This document shows positions 36,779 to 46,600 of a stretch of 64,000 bases of DNA, piece after piece. This stretch comes from Peribacillus frigoritolerans (GTDB taxonomy: Bacteria; Bacillota; Bacilli; Bacillales; DSM-1321), in contig NZ_KV440950.1 in assembly GCF_001636405.1 (NCBI RefSeq), positions 5,001 to 69,000 of the forward strand. Reading direction: 5' to 3'. The notes under the pieces were generated by a model. That model worked only from the letters and a program-made list of their open reading frames with translations, ran no database searches and was not told the origin of the DNA. Within the stretch, counting starts at the first letter, position 1. Each line of letters starts with the position of its first letter. The translations under genes and the position numbers were made by a program.

Positions 36779-37578
36779 CGTTTCCCCCCCATTCCCGTTT
36801 GCCTAACACGTTGAGTTATAAAGTAATAGACGACAACCAACAGCAGTGTCACGACGAACAACAGTGTCGATAGTGCATTGATATTCAATGAAATTCCACG
36901 GCGGGCCAATGAATAGATTTCCACGGAAAGAGTGGAGAAACCATTACCGGTCACAAAGAACGTTACCGCAAAATCATCAAGTGAATAAGTCAATGCCATA
37001 AAAAAACCAGCAAAGATACCTGGCAAGATGTATGGAAGGATGACTTTCGTCAATACATCCCACCGGCTTGCCCCTAAATCCCGGGCCGCATCAATTAAAG
37101 TAGGGCTCATTTCCTGAAGTTTTGGAAGGACCAGCAGCACAACGATTGGGATACTGAAGGCGATATGTGACAACAGTACCGAGTAGAATCCAAGCTTGAT
37201 CCCGGCCATTGTGAATAAAATCAGGAAGGAAGCACCGATAATCACATCGGGACTGACAATCAATACATTATTCAGTGACAATACCGTATTCTTTGCTTTA
37301 CTGCTCGTAAAGGAGCGAATTCCAATTGCCCCTATCACCCCGATGATCGTTGCGATCAGTGCAGATAATAAAGCTATCACAAGTGTATTCAATACAATGA
37401 TCAACAGCCTCGTATCTTGGAACAGCTCTTTGTACCACTCCATCGTGAACCCTTTAAAGTCATACATCGTTCCACCGCTGTTAAAAGAGTAAAAGACTAA
37501 AAAGAAAATCGGTGCATAGAGAATGAGAAAAATCAAAACGAGAAACGCTTTTGATATTGGTGATAATTTATTGCCCAT
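36775..37578 (-). CDS. potC: Polyamine ABC transporter permease PotC
   Basis: 267 residues and six membrane helices. The EAA loop DAARDLGASRWDVLTKVILP contacts PotA. I chose ATG 37578 (MGNKLSPISKAF), eight nt after AGGG and one base past the potB stop; the in-frame GTG upstream lies inside that site. It pairs with PotB to form the membrane channel. Confidence 0.92.
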   Translation of the reverse strand: MGNKLSPISKAFLVLIFLILYAPIFFLVFYSFNSGGTMYDFKGFTMEWYKELFQDTRLLIIVLNTLVIALLSALIATIIGVIGAIGIRSFTSSKAKNTVLSLNNVLIVSPDVIIGASFLILFTMAGIKLGFYSVLLSHIAFSIPIVVLLVLPKLQEMSPTLIDAARDLGASRWDVLTKVILPYILPGIFAGFFMALTYSLDDFAVTFFVTGNGFSTLSVEIYSLARRGISLNINALSTLLFVVTLLLVVVYYFITQRVRQTGMGGKR

Positions 37579-37579
37579 T

Positions 37580-38383
37580 TTACACACCCTGCTTTCGGTT
37601 ACCCGTTACAAACATAATCAGGAACATTATAATAATCAAAAATACCGCGATCGTGGAACCCATTCCCCAATCCTGTGTTACAAGGAAGTGCTGCTCGATA
37701 GCCGTACCAAGCGTAATGACTCGGTTACCGGCAATCAATCTAGTAAGCATGAACAATGAAAGTGCCGGGATGAAGACTACTTGGCATCCCGTCTTTACCC
37801 CATCTAACGTCAATGGAAAAATGACACGGCGGAATGTCATCCATCGGGACGCTCCCAAGTCATTGGCCGCATCCAAAAGGGTTGGATTCATTTCATCAAG
37901 CGCATTGAATATCGGTAAAATCATAAACGGGATGAAAATATAAACCGAGACGAATATGAAGCTGAAATCCGTAAAGAGAATCTGCTGCTTTCCGATTCCT
38001 ACCGCCTCCAGGAAACCATTCGCCACACCATACGTGCCAAAAATTCCAATGAAGGCATATGCCTTCAAAAGTAAATTGATCCAGGAAGGCACGATAATCA
38101 GTAAAAGCCACAACTGCTTATGCTTGGTTTTCGTTAACAAATAGGCTGTCGGGTAAGCGACTAAAAGGGATATTCCCGTAATCAGGAAAGCATACCAAAA
38201 TGAGCTCAATGTCATTTTTAAATATACTGGCGTAAAGAACTTTTGATAGTTAATCAATGATAAATTGCCTTCAATGTCAAAGAAGGAATAGTAAAGGATT
38301 AACAAAATGGGTGCGATCACGAATAAAGAAATCCATAAGACATAGGGTATGAAGTAAATATTACGGGATATTCTATTCTTCAT
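37580..38383 (-). CDS. potB: Polyamine ABC transporter permease PotB
   Basis: 267 residues starting [20 protein letters not shown], with six membrane helices and an EAA loop [23 protein letters not shown] 38383 follows GGGGAAAGTC and overlaps the end of potA by 11 nt. A longer frame to 38455 would run 28 codons into potA without a site and is unlikely. Confidence 0.92.
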   Translation of the reverse strand: MKNRISRNIYFIPYVLWISLFVIAPILLILYYSFFDIEGNLSLINYQKFFTPVYLKMTLSSFWYAFLITGISLLVAYPTAYLLTKTKHKQLWLLLIIVPSWINLLLKAYAFIGIFGTYGVANGFLEAVGIGKQQILFTDFSFIFVSVYIFIPFMILPIFNALDEMNPTLLDAANDLGASRWMTFRRVIFPLTLDGVKTGCQVVFIPALSLFMLTRLIAGNRVITLGTAIEQHFLVTQDWGMGSTIAVFLIIIMFLIMFVTGNRKQGV

Positions 38384-39482
38384 GACTTTCCCCATCATGA
38401 TACGCTTCCAGACGCTTATCGAATTCTTCTTCAGTTTCACCCAATCGCATGACATGGATCGATTCCGGTTCGAAATAAAGACCTATTTCATCTCCGACTG
38501 CCACTTTTTTCGTTGATTGGACAAGCCATTCATTTCCATCATGGTCATAACAGCTGATTTCATAATGAACACCGCGAAATAGCTGGGAGTCCACCCGAAC
38601 TTGCAGTTTTCCGCGATCGACGGAAGTAATCTCTAAATCTTCCGGGCGGATGACAATATCGACAGCTTCATTACTGTTCAATCCTTGGTCAACACATTCG
38701 AACTGTCTGCCGACGAATTCCACGAGGTAATCTTCAATCATTTTTCCTTTTACAATATTGGACTCACCGATGAAATCGGCAACGAATCGATTCAGCGGTT
38801 CATCATAAATATCCGTAGGGGTCCCGCTTTGCTGAATTTTCCCTTTGTTAAGGACAAAAATCTCATCTGACATCGCTAATGCTTCCTCTTGGTCATGAGT
38901 GACGAAGATAAACGTGATTCCCAGCCTCTGTTGCAGTTCCCGCAATTCATATTGCATTTCTGTACGCAATTTCAGATCGAGGGCAGATAACGGTTCATCC
39001 AGGAGGATGACTTCAGGTTCATTAACAATAGCCCTCGCAATCGCTACCCGTTGCCGCTGACCGCCGGACATTTCCCTGATCTCCCGTTTTTCATACCCCT
39101 CCAAATTAACAAAGCTGAGGGCTTCCTTCACCTTGATTTCCACTTCCGAATTCTTCATTTTTTTGATTCGAAGACCAAATGCTACATTTTCAAAAACATT
39201 TAAATGCGGAAAAAGTGCATAATCTTGAAATACCGTATTCACTTGCCTTTTATTGGCTGGAACATCATTGATCTTTTTTCCTTCAAAGTAAATATCACCT
39301 TTGGAAGCTTCCGTAAATCCGGCAATCAAACGAAGGATCGTGGTCTTCCCACAACCGGAAGGACCCAATAGCGTATAGAACTTCCCTCTCTCGATTTCAA
39401 AACTAACATTATCGAGAACTACCGTTTCATCATCAAATTGCTTCGTAACCTGATCGAAGCGTATTATATTCCCATTTGCCAT
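38373..39482 (-). CDS. potA: Polyamine ABC transporter ATPase PotA
   Basis: 369 residues. Walker [10 protein letters not shown] (about 40), Q-loop FQDYALFPH, signature [15 protein letters not shown], Walker [13 protein letters not shown] and H-loop [11 protein letters not shown]-terminal TOBE-type region follows (about 245-350). It powers uptake through PotBC. It is first of four overlapping genes; the regulator gene lies 61 nt upstream on the same strand. Confidence 0.94.
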   Translation of the reverse strand: MANGNIIRFDQVTKQFDDETVVLDNVSFEIERGKFYTLLGPSGCGKTTILRLIAGFTEASKGDIYFEGKKINDVPANKRQVNTVFQDYALFPHLNVFENVAFGLRIKKMKNSEVEIKVKEALSFVNLEGYEKREIREMSGGQRQRVAIARAIVNEPEVILLDEPLSALDLKLRTEMQYELRELQQRLGITFIFVTHDQEEALAMSDEIFVLNKGKIQQSGTPTDIYDEPLNRFVADFIGESNIVKGKMIEDYLVEFVGRQFECVDQGLNSNEAVDIVIRPEDLEITSVDRGKLQVRVDSQLFRGVHYEISCYDHDGNEWLVQSTKKVAVGDEIGLYFEPESIHVMRLGETEEEFDKRLEAYHDGESHEE

Positions 39483-39543
39483 AGCTTCTTCCCTCTCTCC
39501 ATACCCTTACTCATCAATCTTCAACGATTGCTTTATTTTATTT

Positions 39544-40086
39544 CTATAAATATGATTCCGTCACCACGAGTAATAATTCGGACGGACCTTCAAAATCATT
39601 GATGATTTGATGTTCATCTGAAGCATGAAAATAAATCGATTCCCCTGCCTTGACGAAATACGTGTGTGTACCTAGCTTTACAATGACTCTTCCGCTTAAT
39701 ACATAACCGAATGTTTCCGACAAGGATGGTTCAAATTGTTTGAACTCCCCTTTTTCCTGGAGAGTCAGGCGAATAGGTTCCATTTCCTTTTCATTCGATT
39801 CAGGCACGAGCCACTGAATTTGGTATCCCCGTTCTTCATCGATGAAAAATGTTTGTGCTTCTTCTTCATACACTACTTTTTGGACTTGATCCTCATCATC
39901 GAAGAACTGCTTCGGCTTGCAGCCGAGTACTTCTAAAATATTGAAAAGAGTTTCAATCGAAGGGGAACTAAGATCCCTTTCCAACTGTGAAATATAACCT
40001 TTGCTTAAATCCGTTCTTTCGCCCAATTCTTCCTGGGTCAATCCTTTTTTCAAGCGAAGGTTCTTTATTTTTTTTCCAATTTGCAT
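39544..40086 (-). CDS. XRE-cupin regulator of the pot operon
   Basis: 180 residues. The N-terminal helix-turn-helix is LTQEELGERTDLSKGYISQL (about 15-35) and a C-terminal cupin domain (about 105-175) has SGRVIVKLG and GESIYFHASDEHQI. PuuR-type proteins of this design sense polyamines. I chose ATG 40086 (MQIGKKIKNLRLKKG), after GAGGGTTATGGA; the longer frame has no site. Two inverted repeats lie just upstream, suggesting autoregulation and control of potABCD. Confidence 0.88.
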   Translation of the reverse strand: MQIGKKIKNLRLKKGLTQEELGERTDLSKGYISQLERDLSSPSIETLFNILEVLGCKPKQFFDDEDQVQKVVYEEEAQTFFIDEERGYQIQWLVPESNEKEMEPIRLTLQEKGEFKQFEPSLSETFGYVLSGRVIVKLGTHTYFVKAGESIYFHASDEHQIINDFEGPSELLLVVTESYL

Positions 40087-40103
40087 TCCATAACCCTCAA
40101 TCG

Positions 40104-40120
40104 GTTTACTTATAGTAAAC
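40104..40120 (-). promoter_or_regulatory. Candidate operator 1 of the XRE-cupin regulator
   Basis: GTTTACTTATAGTAAAC, a perfect 7-3-7 palindrome, 18 bp upstream of the start. Confidence 0.68.
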
Positions 40121-40146
40121 ACACAGTAGATAAAGTTTTATATAAG

Positions 40147-40161
40147 TAAACTTTCAGTTTA
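40147..40161 (-). promoter_or_regulatory. Candidate operator 2 of the XRE-cupin regulator
   Basis: TAAACTTTCAGTTTA, a 6-3-6 palindrome with half-sites like those of operator 1, 43 bp away centre to centre (about four helical turns). Confidence 0.6.
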
Positions 40162-40231
40162 ATTTTACGAATATCATTATACAGGAAATGCCGGAAACTT
40201 CAAACGGAATTTCCGGCATTCATTAAAAAAA

Positions 40232-40251
40232 GGACTGCCGCCTGGCAGTCC
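40232..40251 (-). terminator. Terminator of cgoX
   Basis: GGACTGCC/GGCAGTCC extended by A/T flanks, with a T run on the minus strand, overlapping the region just past the cgoX stop. A second hairpin (AATGCCGGAAA/TTTCCGGCATT, 40187-40220) follows. Confidence 0.82.
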
Positions 40252-40256
40252 CCCTT

Positions 40257-41642
40257 TTACAACTTCAGACATATCTCTTCCGCTTTCTTTTCCCCATCAG
40301 CAATACAATCCGGGATTCCGACTCCATTGTATGAACAACCCGCAAGTAAAACATTCGGATAATTCTCGGAGATTTTCGCCTCCAGTGATTGAACGATTTG
40401 AGGATGTTTAATATGGTAGTTCGGCATATTTTCATGCCATTTCGTCACTTCACTCGTAATTGGATTCCCAGAAATGCTTAGACTTTTCATAATGTCGTGT
40501 AAAGCCACAGAGATCAATTCCTGTTTTGTAAGGGACTGTAATCGTTCATAGTCCGGACTAGAGCTTTTATAAAAAAGCCTTACCAAAAGCTGACTGTTTT
40601 CAGAAGTATGCTTCCATTTCCGGCTTGTCCAGGTGCATGCATTACAAATCAAATCACTATTATCGCCTGCAATGAAACCTGTCCCGTCTTTAGGAAGCAT
40701 GCTGTCCGGGATATCGAATCCAAGATAAACGCTAATCATCGAACTATTGATCAAGCCGTTGAAATCCTCATCCAACTCCCGATCCCCCAATAATTTCTGT
40801 GCAATTGTATCCGGTGTACTCAATACGATAAAGTCCGTTTCCAGCGTTTCACCGTTTGCCAATGTAATGATGTACGCCTCATCATTTCTTCCGATTTTAT
40901 CTACACTGACCCCTTTTAATATCTCGACCATATTGAGGCTTTCCTCTATTCTTTCCACCAGTGTTGATAAGCCATTTTTAAACGAAAGGAACTTCTTATT
41001 TCCCTTGCTTTTGTATTTCTGCTTATTTTCCGATAGACCTCGTATTATACTGCCATATTCATTTTTATAATCCAGCATCTCTGGCAGTGTTTTGGCAATG
41101 GTCAATTCATTTAATTTTCCTGAGTAAACACCTGATAGGACAGGCGATATCTGCTTTTGCACCAATTCCTTGCCTAAGAAACTTTCAAGAAATAAACCGA
41201 TGGAGTCATTCTTCGTAAATGTCTCATTTTTTGTGTAGAAATCCTTTAAGGCGTCGACCTTACCTTGGGCGGAAACCAGATCACTTTTGGCCAGTGACTC
41301 CAGGCTCATTGGTATTCCGAATAGGGCATCTTCGGGGATTCCCTTCAGCATCCCATCTGTATGAATGAATGATTTTCCCGTCGCATTATAGACGACTTGG
41401 TCCTCCAGGTTCAATTCTTTAAGAAATGGCTGTATATTCTGTTTCCTGGCGACGATCGAATCGGCACCCGCTTCAATTTTAAAAGGACCATCGTGCACAG
41501 TCCTTATTTTACCGCCTAGTTCCTCATTTCCTTCTATTAATATTAATCGTACGGAGAGACTCCTCGCTTTAACTGTCTTTTGTAAATAATACATGGTTGA
41601 TAAACCGGTAATGCCTCCACCTACGACTACGACTGTTTTCAT
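40257..41642 (-). CDS. cgoX: Coproporphyrinogen III oxidase (HemY/CgoX)
   Basis: 461 residues. The FAD-binding Rossmann motif VVVGGGITGLSTMYYL is at the N-terminus, with ELGGKIRTVHDGPFKIEAGA next. C-terminal LLAGCSYNGVGIPDCI closes the FAD site. In Gram-positives this enzyme oxidises coproporphyrinogen III in the coproporphyrin-dependent haem pathway. It usually sits beside hemE and hemH, but neither is nearby, so this is an isolated copy and perhaps a second one. I chose ATG 41642, after GAGGTGTAGTCC; the longer frame to 41702 lacks a site. Confidence 0.88.
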   Translation of the reverse strand: MKTVVVVGGGITGLSTMYYLQKTVKARSLSVRLILIEGNEELGGKIRTVHDGPFKIEAGADSIVARKQNIQPFLKELNLEDQVVYNATGKSFIHTDGMLKGIPEDALFGIPMSLESLAKSDLVSAQGKVDALKDFYTKNETFTKNDSIGLFLESFLGKELVQKQISPVLSGVYSGKLNELTIAKTLPEMLDYKNEYGSIIRGLSENKQKYKSKGNKKFLSFKNGLSTLVERIEESLNMVEILKGVSVDKIGRNDEAYIITLANGETLETDFIVLSTPDTIAQKLLGDRELDEDFNGLINSSMISVYLGFDIPDSMLPKDGTGFIAGDNSDLICNACTWTSRKWKHTSENSQLLVRLFYKSSSPDYERLQSLTKQELISVALHDIMKSLSISGNPITSEVTKWHENMPNYHIKHPQIVQSLEAKISENYPNVLLAGCSYNGVGIPDCIADGEKKAEEICLKL

Positions 41643-41768
41643 TAGGACTACACCTCGATTAAGATTTTGCAATAAGTAAAGTGTACCATAAGGCAGCGGC
41701 ATTATTAAAAGCAGCCCTTCTAAAATCTTCGGTTACATAACGAAACCTGTAACAAATTGGACAAAAAA

Positions 41769-41790
41769 GACTTCCCCTTTTGGAAAAGTC
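41769..41790 (-). terminator. Terminator of the GNAT gene
   Basis: GACTTTTCC, four-base loop, GGGGAAGTC, then TTTTTT on the minus strand. Confidence 0.85.
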
Positions 41791-41820
41791 CATTAGCCAA
41801 TTTTATTTGTTATTCCTCCC

Positions 41821-42333
41821 TTATTCGATATCCTTGTTCCCCATATCCAATCTATATTCCATTATCTCCATCAACCCGCTTCTGCCTTCCTTCTGAATGC
41901 CTGTATCCTGAAACCCCGATTTCGCATAAAGCGTTTTTGCATTCACGTTCATGACGTCCACAGCCAGAATAATCGAATCCTTGTTTGGAAAAATCCCTTT
42001 TGCGAATTCCGGAAGGATTTGCAAGGCTTTCTTTCCAATCCCTTTTCCCTGATGTTTTTGATCAACAAGGAATCCCCGGAGTAAAATCGCTTTTCTATCG
42101 CTGGTGAAAGGGTCGGTGTTTTCGCCAATGTGTAAAACGAAAAAGCCAACCGGGATACCATCGGCCAATATTACGAAAGGGTGCCTGTCGCAATCTTCCC
42201 GGCAATATTTCAGTGACTCTTCCGGCAGAGCTGAAAAAGGAGTTTGTGTATTCGGTAAATAAAACTGGGAAAGCTGGTGAAGGTGTTCCGGTATATAAGG
42301 CGTTAAAGTTATGGTCTCGATTTCCTTTTCCAT
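41821..42333 (-). CDS. GNAT family N-acetyltransferase
   Basis: 170 residues. The acetyl-CoA pyrophosphate-binding motif is HQGKGIGKKAL (about 105), and the C-terminal NAKTLYAKSGFQDTG is typical of GNAT motif B. The substrate is unknown. I chose ATG 42333; a GTG three codons upstream is the alternative, and both have weak sites (GAGAG). Confidence 0.84.
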   Translation of the reverse strand: MEKEIETITLTPYIPEHLHQLSQFYLPNTQTPFSALPEESLKYCREDCDRHPFVILADGIPVGFFVLHIGENTDPFTSDRKAILLRGFLVDQKHQGKGIGKKALQILPEFAKGIFPNKDSIILAVDVMNVNAKTLYAKSGFQDTGIQKEGRSGLMEIMEYRLDMGNKDIE

Positions 42334-42410
42334 TAAGCACACTCTCTTTCATCAATTATTGAATACAATAATGATTCGATGCCCTGTCCGATATTCCCTT
42401 CACAAACCGG

Positions 42411-42445
42411 AAGGAGCACTGTCGAATATATCGACAGTGCTCCTT
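42411..42445 (-). terminator. Terminator of the antiporter gene
   Basis: AAGGAGCACTGTCGA, loop ATATA, perfect 15-bp complement, 8 nt past the antiporter stop. Confidence 0.87.
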
Positions 42446-42453
42446 GTGTATAA

Positions 42454-44487
42454 TCAATGTGTATTTTCATTGATAGTGAGTGCTTCCCGTAAATTGATTT
42501 GCTGGCGGAGTATGTTGGCAACATCACGGGAGATTTGTCGTTTTTCAAACATATCCTGCACTTCGTCCCGTTCTGCCTGGATCGCTTTATAGAACAGCTC
42601 CCTTTCATACTCAACCATTTTACTCGGGGTACTGCCTCTGTTCTCACGTTTGCATTTTAAAATCAACACTTTATACTCGTCTATGATCATCGAGGATGTC
42701 TTATGATTATCGGCTGTAATTCCGGCCTGTATCTCTTGGATGGCGGCTTTATACATCCTGATTTTAAGATCCCTGACCTTTTCCAATCTCTTAAGGTTGA
42801 TTTTTCTTATTTCACTTTTATTAGGGAAAAATAATTTTAAAACCCTCAGCATACTTCTCCTGAACAGCGTTACTGACCTAAAAAAACGGAACTTCAGTCG
42901 ATTTGTTACGGCACCTTCCATACGCTGGATATATTCCTTGCATATATACGCCGTCTCCCGGTCCACTTTTTCATCCTTAATGAGTTTATCAAGGAATCTT
43001 TGCTCTGCTTCAAGGGCCTTGAAGCGAAGATCCTTCTCTTCTTCCCTTAATGCAGCCGGTTCTTTCTCCTGTTCTACATAGGACAGTTCATTGATCTTGG
43101 TACAATACCTGGAAATGATCGACAAAGCCGCTTCCCGGTTTTCATCTGTCATTTGGGACTCAATCACCCGTATAGCGGCTTGATGTGAGTGGATGGCAGC
43201 AGCCTTCGTTTTGTCAGCCTGCTTATCCACCACTTCCTCTTCTTCCGACCGTGCCACGATTGGCAGAAATACACTCGCAATAATCAGTGTCAGCAATATG
43301 ACACCTGCTGCAATGAAAATGATTAATGAACGCTCAGGAAAAGGACTTCCATCTTCCAACACATATGGAATCGAGAACGAACCCGCTAACGTTACAGCTC
43401 CGCGAACTCCGGAAATGGTAATGATCCCGGCCGCTTTGAAGTCCGGTTTTTGTGCTCCCGCTTTTTTCGTCATCCAGCCAATCGACCAGGCAGCCGTAAG
43501 CCAAATGAATCGTAAAGCGAAAAGGAAAAGTGTAATGATCACGATATAAAGGATCACTTGTCCATTATTGAAGGCTGGATCTTGAAATATCGTTTTCGCA
43601 ACGCTTGGGATTTGCAAGCCAAGCAAAACGAATACAAGACCATTCAATACATATAAAATGACGGACCATGTACTCTTTGAAACGACTTGAAGTTCCACTG
43701 TTGGTGAAATTTCCCGATCTCGTTCAATGGCATGGACAATTCCCCCAGCCACGACTGCCAAAATCCCAGAAAGGTGGAAATGTTCCACAGCGAGGAAAAT
43801 AATAAAAGGAGTCAGGATTTGGATAAGCATATGCATCGTGACATCTTCCATCCCTAAACGGCGAAGAAATACGCGAAGCCTGATAATGATGAAAGCTAGT
43901 ATAGCTCCACCTACAAACCCACCAATTGCAATCCATATGAAACTGAAGGTTGCGTCGACTAAGGAGAAAACACCAGTGACTGTAGCTGCAACAGCAAACT
44001 TAAAGGCAACTAAACCTGAGGCATCATTCATCAGCCCTTCGCCTTCGAGAAGATGCATGATGCTCTTCGGCAATTTGACCCGACTCGCCAAAGCGCTTAC
44101 TGCCACTACATCCGTAGGTGACAAAATGGCCGCCAAAGCGAATGCTGCCGGCAATGGTATCGAAGGGATCATCCAATTAATTAAATACCCGCCTGCCCAA
44201 ACCGTTATGAATACAAGGCCCAGTGCAAGCATCAGAATGGGTGCTCTCAACTTCCATAGTGCTGTTCGGGGTACATTTTTGCCATCATTGAACAATAGGG
44301 GTGCGATGAATAATAGCAAAAATAATTCCGTCTCCATCTCAACATGCATACCCAAGGGTAAAAGTGCCAATATGACACCGAGTGCTATTTGTATTAATGG
44401 TACAGGTATAAAGGGTATAAAATGGTTAATTACATTAGACACTCCTATCAATATAAGAAGGGCTAATATAACAAGAAAAAACTCCAT
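42454..44487 (-). CDS. CPA1 Na+(K+)/H+ antiporter (NhaP/NhaK type)
   Basis: 677 residues. About 12 helices (1-410) include the ion-site motif AAILSPTDVVAVSAL and LLEGEGLMNDASGLVAF, typical of NhaP/NhaK. A long cytosolic tail (about 420-677) is rich in charged helices and may regulate activity. It exchanges Na+ or K+ for protons across the membrane. The ATG follows GAGAGGAAG at a somewhat long distance (about 15 nt). Confidence 0.9.
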   Translation of the reverse strand: MEFFLVILALLILIGVSNVINHFIPFIPVPLIQIALGVILALLPLGMHVEMETELFLLLFIAPLLFNDGKNVPRTALWKLRAPILMLALGLVFITVWAGGYLINWMIPSIPLPAAFALAAILSPTDVVAVSALASRVKLPKSIMHLLEGEGLMNDASGLVAFKFAVAATVTGVFSLVDATFSFIWIAIGGFVGGAILAFIIIRLRVFLRRLGMEDVTMHMLIQILTPFIIFLAVEHFHLSGILAVVAGGIVHAIERDREISPTVELQVVSKSTWSVILYVLNGLVFVLLGLQIPSVAKTIFQDPAFNNGQVILYIVIITLFLFALRFIWLTAAWSIGWMTKKAGAQKPDFKAAGIITISGVRGAVTLAGSFSIPYVLEDGSPFPERSLIIFIAAGVILLTLIIASVFLPIVARSEEEEVVDKQADKTKAAAIHSHQAAIRVIESQMTDENREAALSIISRYCTKINELSYVEQEKEPAALREEEKDLRFKALEAEQRFLDKLIKDEKVDRETAYICKEYIQRMEGAVTNRLKFRFFRSVTLFRRSMLRVLKLFFPNKSEIRKINLKRLEKVRDLKIRMYKAAIQEIQAGITADNHKTSSMIIDEYKVLILKCKRENRGSTPSKMVEYERELFYKAIQAERDEVQDMFEKRQISRDVANILRQQINLREALTINENTH

Positions 44488-44654
44488 ACGAACATCAAAC
44501 TTCCTCTCTCATCTATAATCATAAATATTAGCGTAACATATTTATACCCAGTCAATCATGCATTAACTATTCTAACCTGGAATCCTTCTGAATAATGATA
44601 CCTTTTATAAAAGCGAAGGAGCTTACGTTGTGTACGATGAACATCCGCAAAGAA

Positions 44655-44687
44655 AAAAGCTGATTGGCTAAACCATGATCAGCTTTT
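44655..44687 (-). terminator. Terminator of the lipid kinase gene
   Basis: AAAAGCTGAT and ATCAGCTTTT around 13 nt, then TTCTTT on the minus strand. Confidence 0.8.
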
Positions 44688-44720
44688 CCCACATGTTAAA
44701 AGAAATGGGAACTAAACGAC

Positions 44721-45611
44721 TCATTTAGTTCCCGGGACGAATAGACGAAGATGTTTATGCAGTACATCTGCCTGGAAAGGAAGAAGAGTGCCTTCATCGC
44801 CATCGATATTGACTGCAAGTTCCTCTGACGTGTTTAAATGGAGCTTGGATGTTTTAATATATTCGACTTCGTCATTCCCCATGATCTCCCCCCTGATCAA
44901 GCTGGGAATGATCTTGACGATGAGAGGAAGAGATAAATCCTTAATGATGAATGTGTGCAGCTTTCCATCATTCACTTCCGCCTCTGGTGCAAGTTGTTCA
45001 AAACCGCCGACAGAGTTAGTCATGGTTGCAATTAGTAAATGAGCCTCCCCCATCCACTTCCCGTGATCATGTTCAACCGTTAAAGGAAACGGAGTCTTTT
45101 TAATGATCGCTTTTGCTCCTTCAATGAAATAGGCAAAAGACCCAAGACGGGTTTTTTGTTCAACGGAAACATTATAGGTGGCCTCCGCGATTGCCCCTAC
45201 CGCCAACACATTCATGAAGTAACGGTCATTGATCTTCCCTATGTCCGATTCCTTAATATGCATATCCTTCAATATCTCGATGGCTGAATTGGGATTCAGT
45301 GGTATACCCAAAGACCTGGCGAAATCATTGATGGTTCCTAGTGGAATGATCCCGAAGATAGGCCGATGCTGCTGCTCGCCCAAGCCATTCACTATCTCGT
45401 TCACCGTTCCATCACCACCCATGGAAATGACAGCATCGAATCTTTCTGCACAGGCCTCCTTTGCAAACCCCGTCGCATCCCCCTCTCCTTCCGTTTTACG
45501 AACGCATACCTCATCAAAAATTTCGCCAAGTGCCTTTTCCGCTTTCGGCAAAATCTTCCCTGCCTTTTCCTTGCCTGAAGATGGATTGACGATAATCATC
45601 GCTTTCGACAT
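44721..45611 (-). CDS. Diacylglycerol/lipid kinase (BmrU/YegS type)
   Basis: 296 residues. N-terminal MIIVNPSSGKEKAGKIL and the catalytic loop ISMGGDGTVNEIVNGL (about 65-80), then FGIIPLGTINDFARSLG. These mark the DAGK_cat family, which phosphorylates lipids with ATP. Closest in length and motifs to B. subtilis BmrU. DgkB, the essential diacylglycerol kinase, is a related alternative. ATG follows TGGGAGGTAGCAT. Confidence 0.88.
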   Translation of the reverse strand: MSKAMIIVNPSSGKEKAGKILPKAEKALGEIFDEVCVRKTEGEGDATGFAKEACAERFDAVISMGGDGTVNEIVNGLGEQQHRPIFGIIPLGTINDFARSLGIPLNPNSAIEILKDMHIKESDIGKINDRYFMNVLAVGAIAEATYNVSVEQKTRLGSFAYFIEGAKAIIKKTPFPLTVEHDHGKWMGEAHLLIATMTNSVGGFEQLAPEAEVNDGKLHTFIIKDLSLPLIVKIIPSLIRGEIMGNDEVEYIKTSKLHLNTSEELAVNIDGDEGTLLPFQADVLHKHLRLFVPGTK

Positions 45612-46092
45612 ATGCTACCTCCCATTATTGTACTTCTACTAGCAAGTTACCTCTTTACTGAAGTATTAAAACCATACAGACAGGAACTTACATATAAATC
45701 TCTGCCGTTTGGATATTGCTGACATTTTAGAACAAGCACTTTTATGTTACATAGACTGTGAAACAGGCATTCAATGTTCACCCAACCTCCTGTTTCCCAT
45801 CTGTTATATTAATGCCCCACTCAACACATTGAAAATTGTTTGTCCGTTTCACTCCCTGATTGTTTTTTCGTTTTATAAAAAGCATTATTTCTTTCATTTT
45901 CTACTTGCCGTGAAGAAAAATAAAAAAATATACAGATGATAAATCCCTTGCCAATAGGGTTTTCACACTATGGGTGAAAAAAATTTCAAATTTTCTGTAA
46001 AATACCTATACATTTTCCAGATTCGGGTATATACTGTATTATAACAACAAGCAAACAACAAAAACTGTACTATAAATAGGGGGGAGCGAGAC
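45612..46092 (+). promoter_or_regulatory. Long leader/promoter region of the YhfH array
   Basis: 480 bp without a gene. A hairpin AAATCCCT/AGGGTTT (45945-45963) and a neighbouring repeat TTTTCAC/GTGAAAA are visible. A candidate sigma-A promoter TTTCCA, 17 nt, TATTAT lies about 45 nt before the first YhfH gene. I recognise no riboswitch. Confidence 0.4.
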
Positions 46093-46227
46093 ATGCAAGC
46101 AAATCAATCAGATTTACTCATAATCGATTCATTTAAACATTGCCCGGAATGTGGTGAAACACATGTGGACCATTCAAATTCCTATCTGATGGAATGCGAT
46201 CGCTGCCTTTCCAAACGTGAAGAATAA
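46093..46227 (+). CDS. YhfH-type zinc ribbon protein 1
   Basis: 44 residues: two Cys pairs in FKHCPECGETHVDH and YLMECDRCLSKREE, spaced to form one zinc site, as in B. subtilis YhfH. A GGGGGGAGCGAG site lies before the ATG. The N-terminus (MQANQSDLLIIDS) differs from copies 2-5, so it is the oldest or most diverged member. The function of the family is unknown. Confidence 0.8.
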   Translation: MQANQSDLLIIDSFKHCPECGETHVDHSNSYLMECDRCLSKREE

Positions 46228-46270
46228 AGCGGCCGGAAAATATATCTAACATTAAAAGGAGGAAATCATC

Positions 46271-46408
46271 ATGCAAATGAAAAAATCCATTGAGTTTTTT
46301 AACAATATCCCTGCTAAACATTGCCCTGAGTGCGGTGACCATATTATCGAGCATGCTGAATCCTACTTAATGGAATGTGACCGCTGCCTTTCCAGACGCG
46401 AAGACTGA
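46271..46408 (+). CDS. YhfH-type zinc ribbon protein 2
   Basis: 45 residues starting MQMKKSIEFFNNIPAKHCPE, with C-pairs CPECG and CDRCL. AAAGGAGGAAATCATC lies before the ATG. It begins 178 nt after copy 1 and has the ESYLMECDRCLS block shared by the array. The N-terminal EFF-x-IP-x-K shape matches YhfH. See the array finding. Confidence 0.82.
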   Translation: MQMKKSIEFFNNIPAKHCPECGDHIIEHAESYLMECDRCLSRRED

Positions 46409-46437
46409 TTAAACCAAATCAAAAAGGAGGAACCATC

Positions 46438-46575
46438 ATGCAAACTATAAATCCACTGGAATTCTTCAGGACACTGCCGCCTAAACAATGTACGGAGTGC
46501 GGAACCCATATCACTGAACAAGCTGAATCTTACTTGATGGAATGTGACCACTGCCTTTCCAAACGCGAAGACTGA
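46438..46575 (+). CDS. YhfH-type zinc ribbon protein 3
   Basis: 45 residues starting MQTINPLEFFRTLPPKQCTE. The second Cys pair reads CDHCL, with His in place of Arg. It has its own AAAAAGGAGG site. From here on copies 3-5 share NPLEFFRTLPPKQC, so they arose by recent tandem duplication. Confidence 0.82.
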   Translation: MQTINPLEFFRTLPPKQCTECGTHITEQAESYLMECDHCLSKRED

Positions 46576-46600
46576 AACCAAATCATAAGGAGGAATCATC

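Noticed and set aside
43727-44518. A 263-codon open frame on the plus strand
   Set aside because: It lies antisense to the antiporter gene, has no ribosome site, and its translation is low-complexity and not protein-like; the antiporter has clear motifs.
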